Assembly (NCBI RefSeq): GCF_030296015.1
Contig: NZ_AP027368.1
Coordinates: forward strand, 248,001-312,000
Length of the DNA: 64,000 nt
Reading direction: 5' to 3'
DNA from: Ferrimonas sp. YFM
GTDB taxonomy: Bacteria > Pseudomonadota > Gammaproteobacteria > Enterobacterales > Shewanellaceae
Positions 59,530 through 64,000 of this stretch are shown here, piece after piece. How positions within the stretch are numbered: the stretch's first letter is position 1; each line of letters opens with the position of its first letter. A model generated the notes under the pieces. The model searched no databases, was not told the origin of the DNA, and saw only the letters and a list, made by a program, of their open reading frames with translations. Position numbers and translations under genes: made by a program.

Positions 59530-62091
59530 TCAGAACAACTCCTCGGTCTCCTGCTCAAACACCGGCTGTTCGCTCTGCTGAGACTCGGCGTACTCCGTCG
59601 GCTCGGTGCCGGCGATAAAGAACTCGAACATGGAGCTGTGGTCGTTGCGGCGGGACAGCTTGCCGCTGTCCAGATCGATGCGGGCGGTGACCACCCCTTC
59701 CGGCGGCGTGCGGCTCTCGCCGGGGACCCCCTCGAGGTAGTGATACATAAACTGGTTCCAGGCGGGGCCGGCGGTCTTGGCACCGGACTCGGCGCCGGTG
59801 ATCTGGCCCCGGGGACCGTAGTTGTCCCAGGCGGTGCGACCCAGCTCGCGGCTGTGATCGTCGAAGCCCACCCAGGCGGTGGCAACGATGCCCGGGCCGT
59901 AACCTGAGAACCAGGTGTCCCTGGATTCGTTGGTGGTGCCGGTCTTGCCGCCGATGTCCCGGCGCTTGATCAGCTGAGATGCCCGCCAGGCGGTGCCGTT
60001 CCAGCCGGTGCCTTTGCTCCAGTCTCCGCCGCCCCAGACTACGCTGCGCAGGGTGTCCTTGATCAGGAAGGCCACCTGGGGCGAGAGGATCGCCGGCGCC
60101 AGTTGTCCCTCGGGGATGGGGCAGATCGCCGCCAGGCTGTTCTCCTCGAACTCGGTCTGTTGCGCCAGGGCCTTCTGACAGTCACCACAGGCGATCCTGG
60201 GCTGGGACTGATAGAGCACCTGGTCCAGGGCGGAGTCCACCCGCTCGATGATGTAGGGGTCCACCTTGAAGCCGCCATTGGCGAAGGTGGCAAAACCTCG
60301 CACCACCTCCAGCGGGGTGGCCACGGCGCTGCCCAGGGCCAGGGATTCATTGCGGGGCAGGTCGTTGCGGCTGAAGCCGAATTTCTGCAACTGGTCGATG
60401 GCGCCGTCGATGCCCACATGGCGCAGGGTGCGTACCGCCATCACGTTGACCGACTGACCCAGTCCCTTACGGACCCGGGTCGGGCCGGTGTAGACGTCCG
60501 GGGAGTTCTTCGGGCGCCAGGCGGTGCCCTGACTGCGGTCCCACTGGTTGATGGGGGCGTTGTTCACCAGGGTGGCCAGGGTGTAGCCGTTCTCCAGGGC
60601 CGCCGAGTAGATAAAGGGCTTGATGTTGGAGCCCAGCTGACGCTTGGCCTGGGTCACCCTGTTGTACTGGTTGTTGCGAAAATCATAGCCGCCCACCAGT
60701 GCCTGGATGGCGCCGGTGTCCGGGTGCATCGCCACCAGGGCGCTGCTCACCTCCGGCACCTGGGCCAGAGCCAGGTGGTCAGGCTCTTCTCTTACCCAGA
60801 TCAGATCGCCGCGGCTGAGCACCTCGGCGGCGCCCTTGATGGCGGGTCCCTGACGGGTATCGCTGATGTACTCACGCGCCCAGTTCAGCCCCTCCCAGGG
60901 GATCAGCCTGTGCTGTCCGTCGCCGGTCATCACCCAGGCCTGTTTCTCCTCGACGCCGGTGACCACCGCAGGCAGCAGATCTTCCACCGGGGTGACGCTG
61001 GCCAGCTTCTCCAGGATCTGCTCCCGGGTCCAGGTGGGATCTTCAGTCACCTTGGTCTGAGGCTGGGCTTGTGCGCTCTCCGTGGGTTCGTCGTCTGCGG
61101 GGGCCTCGGGCATCTGCCACAGGGAGGCGATGGGGCCCCGGTAGCCGTGACGGCGGTCGTAGGCGTACAGGTTATCCCGCACGGACTGCTGAGCCATGCC
61201 CTGGGCCTTGGCGCTGATGGTGGTGTACACCTTGTAGCCGCCGGTGTAGGCCTCCTCTTCGCCGTAGCGCTGGACCATAAAGTCTCTCGCCATCTCGGCC
61301 ACATAGGGGGCGCTCAGTTCGATCTCTGCACCATGGTAACGGGCGGAAACCGGCTCCAGGCGGGCCAGTTCATACTCCTCTTCGGTGATGGAGCCCACCT
61401 CCAGCATCCTGCCCAATACCACATTGCGGCGTTTGATGGCCCGCTGAGGGTTGCGGATGGGGTTGGCGGCGGATGGAGCCTGGGGCAGGCCGGCGATCAT
61501 TGCCATCTGGGCCAGGTCCAGCTCACTGACTTCCTTGCCGTAGTACACCTGGGCGGCGGCACCGACCCCATAGGCGCGGTTCCCCAGGAAGCTGCGGTTG
61601 AGGTAGAGCTCGAGAATCTGCTCTTTGCTCAGCAGTTGCTCGATCTTCAGGGCCAGGAAGATCTCCTTCACCTTGCGGATGTAGGTCTTCTCGCGGGTCA
61701 GGAAGAAGTTACGGGCCACCTGCATGGTGATGGTACTGGCGCCCTGAGACTTGCGCCCTGTGGTGATCAGCACCACGGCGGCGCGGACCACGCCGATGGG
61801 GTCCACTCCCTTGTGCTCGAAGAAGCGGGCATCTTCGGTGGCCAGGATGGCGTCCACCAGCTGGGCGGGGACATCCTCATAGCGCACTGGAATGCGGCGC
61901 TTTTCACCAAACTGAGAGATCAGCTTGCCGTCGGCGCTGTAGATGCGCATCGGGGTTTGCAACTGCACCGTTTTCAGGCTGGCGACGTCAGGCAGGGTCG
62001 GCGCCACCCAGAAGTAGAGTCCGGCGATCCCCGCCACACCCAAGAGTCCACAAACCAGGAAAATCCAGAAAATACGCTTTAACCAGCTCAC
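59530..62091 (-). CDS. mrcA: Penicillin-binding protein 1A
   Basis: This bifunctional class A enzyme builds peptidoglycan in the periplasm. The 853 residues have an N-terminal anchor (about 8-30) and a GT51 glycosyltransferase domain with catalytic Glu86 in ATEDARFFEHKG. An OB-like insertion follows, and then the transpeptidase domain with Ser488 and Lys491 in GSNIKPF and the KTG motif from Lys716. It lies divergent from pilM, the common arrangement in gammaproteobacteria. The C terminus is rich in Glu, Gln and Ser. Confidence 0.97.
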   Translation of the reverse strand: MSWLKRIFWIFLVCGLLGVAGIAGLYFWVAPTLPDVASLKTVQLQTPMRIYSADGKLISQFGEKRRIPVRYEDVPAQLVDAILATEDARFFEHKGVDPIGVVRAAVVLITTGRKSQGASTITMQVARNFFLTREKTYIRKVKEIFLALKIEQLLSKEQILELYLNRSFLGNRAYGVGAAAQVYYGKEVSELDLAQMAMIAGLPQAPSAANPIRNPQRAIKRRNVVLGRMLEVGSITEEEYELARLEPVSARYHGAEIELSAPYVAEMARDFMVQRYGEEEAYTGGYKVYTTISAKAQGMAQQSVRDNLYAYDRRHGYRGPIASLWQMPEAPADDEPTESAQAQPQTKVTEDPTWTREQILEKLASVTPVEDLLPAVVTGVEEKQAWVMTGDGQHRLIPWEGLNWAREYISDTRQGPAIKGAAEVLSRGDLIWVREEPDHLALAQVPEVSSALVAMHPDTGAIQALVGGYDFRNNQYNRVTQAKRQLGSNIKPFIYSAALENGYTLATLVNNAPINQWDRSQGTAWRPKNSPDVYTGPTRVRKGLGQSVNVMAVRTLRHVGIDGAIDQLQKFGFSRNDLPRNESLALGSAVATPLEVVRGFATFANGGFKVDPYIIERVDSALDQVLYQSQPRIACGDCQKALAQQTEFEENSLAAICPIPEGQLAPAILSPQVAFLIKDTLRSVVWGGGDWSKGTGWNGTAWRASQLIKRRDIGGKTGTTNESRDTWFSGYGPGIVATAWVGFDDHSRELGRTAWDNYGPRGQITGAESGAKTAGPAWNQFMYHYLEGVPGESRTPPEGVVTARIDLDSGKLSRRNDHSSMFEFFIAGTEPTEYAESQQSEQPVFEQETEELF

Positions 62092-62254
62092 CAGCCACCT
62101 ACATCAGGGTTAATTTAAGCCCACCAGTATAACGGCTCGGAGCCGATGCTCAAAAAACAACAGGAGGGAAAATCCGCACCCAAGCTCAAAAATTCGCCGC
62201 TGTGCTACGCTCAAAGTACGCAAACGGATTTGCGCAGCAACAGGATAAGCACGG

Positions 62255-63148
62255 ATGTTTTCTCTGTTTTCCCGGTCGGCACCCTCACTGGTGGGGGTCG
62301 ACATAGGATCCACACACCTTAAGGCGGTGATGCTGCAGCAGGATGACAGCGGCTATCGCCTCTCTCTGGCCCACGCCATCCCTATGGCAGCGGATGCCCC
62401 TCTGGCCGCCATGACTCAACTCGGTTCACTGTTGCCAAAGGGCGCGCACCGGGCGGCGGCGGCCGTCAGTGGCACCACGGTGATGACCAAGGTAATCACC
62501 ATGGATGCCACCCTCTCTGACGAAGAGCTGGAAACCCAGATAGAGATTGAAGCGGATAGCCTGATCCCCTATCCCCTGGATGAGGTCAATCTGGATTTTG
62601 AGCCCGTGGCCAACGGGACCCGGGGAGGGCAGATGGAGGTGCTGCTCAGCGCCTGTCGCCGGGAGGATGTTCAGTCGCGGGTGGACGCCCTGGCGGCCGC
62701 GGGCCTGACCACCGAAGTGGTGGATGTGGAGGGATATGCCCTGGGCCGGGCCCAGGCCCTGCTGGAGAGTGATCAAAAGGGTGATCTGGCCCTGGTGGAG
62801 GTGGGCGCCTGCAAAAGCCTGCTGGCGATCAATCAGGATGGGGAGACCCGGTTTGTCCGTGAGGTCTCCCTGCCCAGGGGAGACACCGAGGAGCTGGCGC
62901 CCTGGGTGGATCAATTGGCGCAGCAACTGCAGCGCAGCATTCAGATTCATCTGGGGGGGGCAGAGGGACGCCGGGTGGCGCGAGTGGTGCTCTGCGGCCA
63001 TCAGCCTGACACCCTGGCCCCCATGCTGCAGGAGCGCCTGGGGCTGCCCTGTGAATGCGCCAGGGTGAAATGCCAGGAAGGGCTGCAGCTGACTCAGCCG
63101 GCTCAGTTTCTGCTGGCGGCCGGGCTGGCGATGCGGGAGGCACCATGA
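62255..63148 (+). CDS. pilM: Type IV pilus assembly protein PilM (short)
   Basis: PilM is a cytoplasmic actin-like ATPase that binds the N terminus of PilN and links the pilus motor to the alignment complex. The 297 residues keep the nucleotide-binding start GVDIGSTHLKAVML and the family stretches DEELETQIEIEADSLIPYPL and LLSACRREDV. Compared with the usual 350 or so residues, about 55 are missing after LVEVGACKSL, where relatives have a longer subdomain. The frame is open throughout, so this is a deletion or divergence and not a frameshift. It overlaps pilN by four bases. Confidence 0.92.
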   Translation: MFSLFSRSAPSLVGVDIGSTHLKAVMLQQDDSGYRLSLAHAIPMAADAPLAAMTQLGSLLPKGAHRAAAAVSGTTVMTKVITMDATLSDEELETQIEIEADSLIPYPLDEVNLDFEPVANGTRGGQMEVLLSACRREDVQSRVDALAAAGLTTEVVDVEGYALGRAQALLESDQKGDLALVEVGACKSLLAINQDGETRFVREVSLPRGDTEELAPWVDQLAQQLQRSIQIHLGGAEGRRVARVVLCGHQPDTLAPMLQERLGLPCECARVKCQEGLQLTQPAQFLLAAGLAMREAP

Positions 63149-63696
63149 GTCGCATCAACCTGCTGCCCTGGCGGGACACCCTGCGCCAGCGCCAGAAACG
63201 CCATTACCTGATGGTTTTGGCCCTGGTGGCCGGCGGGGCGGCGTCCCTGGTGTTTGTGATTCACCTGCTGGTCACGGTGCAGGTGGAGGCGCAACTGGCC
63301 AGGAACCATTACCTGCAGCAGGAGATCGCCCGGGTTGAAGCGCGAATCCGGCAGATGAGTGAGATTGAGCAGCGCAAGAGAGAGCTGAACCAGAGGATGG
63401 GACTGATCGTGCAACTGCAGCAGGAGCGCAACCTGCCGGTTCATCTGCTCAATGAATTGCATCGGGTGGTGGTGCCCGGGGTGATGCTGACCCGGCTGCG
63501 CCTGGAGGGGGGACAGCTGAGCCTGTCCGGCTACTGCGAGTCCAACAATCAGCTGGCGGAGCTGCTGAGAAGAATGGAGGCCTCCCCCTGGCTGATTCGC
63601 CCCCGGGTGCAGCGGGTTCAGGCGGCGGACCAGCAGGCGGTGCGCCGCCACAGCTTCGAGCTGACCCTGGCGATGAAGCGGGAGGTGTCGGGATGA
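63145..63696 (+). CDS. pilN: Type IV pilus assembly protein PilN
   Basis: PilN is an inner-membrane protein whose cytoplasmic tail INLLPWR (residues 4-10) inserts into PilM and whose periplasmic domain pairs with PilO. The ATG at 63145 gives 183 residues, one span (about 24-46), a coiled coil (about 50-85) and a ferredoxin-like fold. A GTG further upstream would overlap pilM by 90 bases. Confidence 0.96.
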   Translation: MSRINLLPWRDTLRQRQKRHYLMVLALVAGGAASLVFVIHLLVTVQVEAQLARNHYLQQEIARVEARIRQMSEIEQRKRELNQRMGLIVQLQQERNLPVHLLNELHRVVVPGVMLTRLRLEGGQLSLSGYCESNNQLAELLRRMEASPWLIRPRVQRVQAADQQAVRRHSFELTLAMKREVSG

Positions 63697-64000
63697 CCCT
63701 GGAGGAGCTGAGGTACCTGGACCTTGAGGGAATAGGTCAGTGGCCGCGCCAGGTGAAATGGGCGGTGGCCCTGATTCTGGCCCTGGTGGTGGGTGGCCTG
63801 GGGGGCCACTTCCTGGTGGGGGAGGATCTCAGTCGGCTGCGGGCTGAGCAGCAGCAGGAGCAGCAGCTCAAACAGGTCTTCAGAGACAAGTTTCAGTTCT
63901 CCGCCCACCTGGAGCGGCATCAGCAGCAGCTGGTGCAGACTCAGCTGGCCCTGGAGGAGATGCTGGGGATGCTGCCCAAAGAGGATGAGATGCCCGGGCT
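63693..64000 (+). CDS. pilO: Type IV pilus assembly protein PilO, 5' part
   Basis: The first 102 codons are present; the window ends inside the gene. The start ATGA overlaps the pilN stop. A short cytoplasmic part precedes one span (about 23-42), then a glutamine-rich coiled coil (LSRLRAEQQQEQQLKQVFRD) and the PilO-typical ALEEMLGMLPKEDEMPG. PilP and PilQ genes are expected beyond the window. Confidence 0.94.
   Translation, partial: MTLEELRYLDLEGIGQWPRQVKWAVALILALVVGGLGGHFLVGEDLSRLRAEQQQEQQLKQVFRDKFQFSAHLERHQQQLVQTQLALEEMLGMLPKEDEMPG

Overview
The window is a chromosomal housekeeping segment of a gammaproteobacterium close to Shewanella and Ferrimonas. Four things point there: the 16S rRNA sequence, the gene order tuf-secE-nusG-L11-L10-rpoBC-str-S10-spc-alpha, the scyA-type cytochrome inside the cytochrome c maturation (ccm) locus, and the ppc-argE/argCBFGH(A)-mrcA-pilMNO series. 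I lean towards Ferrimonas because the accessory genes look GC-rich, but I cannot fix the genus without a database search.

Positions 1-30900 carry the transcription and translation supercluster, all on the + strand: the 3' end of one tuf gene, secE-nusG, rplKA, rplJL-rpoBC, the str operon (rpsL-rpsG-fusA-tuf), then S10 (rpsJ to rpsQ), spc (rplN to rpmJ with secY) and alpha (rpsM to rplQ with rpoA). Recognisable sigma70-type promoters precede secE, rplK, rplJ, rpsL, rpsJ, rplN and rpsM. Strong hairpin terminators close tuf (twice), rpoC, rpsQ and rplQ. Untranslated leaders lie where L10, L4 and S4 feedback control is known in relatives.

Positions 30900-41900 hold an NfeD-type membrane protease with a stomatin-like slipin partner, then the complete ccm machinery in three transcription units: ccmABCDE on the minus strand, ccmI on the minus strand, and ccmFGH plus a TlpA-like thioredoxin on the + strand. 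A small periplasmic c-type cytochrome (ScyA-like) sits between ccmA and ccmI, behind a near-consensus FNR-type site. Together these genes move, load and ligate haem and supply reductant for c-type cytochromes.

Positions 41900-47560 are a complete rRNA operon (tandem P1/P2 promoters, boxA, 16S, tRNA-less spacer with a second boxA, 23S, 5S) followed by two identical tRNA-Thr(GGT) genes. A scrap of duplicated 5S 3' end lies between 5S and the first tRNA.

Positions 47600-64000 hold cinA, a YceB/DUF1439 lipoprotein, ppc, the arginine cluster (argE divergent from argC-argB-argF-argG-argH, with a tandem ARG-box-like operator between them), the penicillin-binding protein gene mrcA, and the start of the type IV pilus operon pilM-pilN-pilO, cut by the window end. 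argH is a fusion with an N-acetylglutamate synthase domain, so the cluster encodes the first arginine step as well as steps 2, 3 and 5-8; only argD is absent.

I found no prophage, insertion sequence, CRISPR array or defence system, and nothing that I would call a new biological system. The points most worth a second look are regulatory or evolutionary: the tuf pair, the 5S relic and tRNA duplication, the argE/argC operator, the scyA FNR site, the short PilM, the long loop in NfeD and the cysteine tail of ArgH-NAGS.
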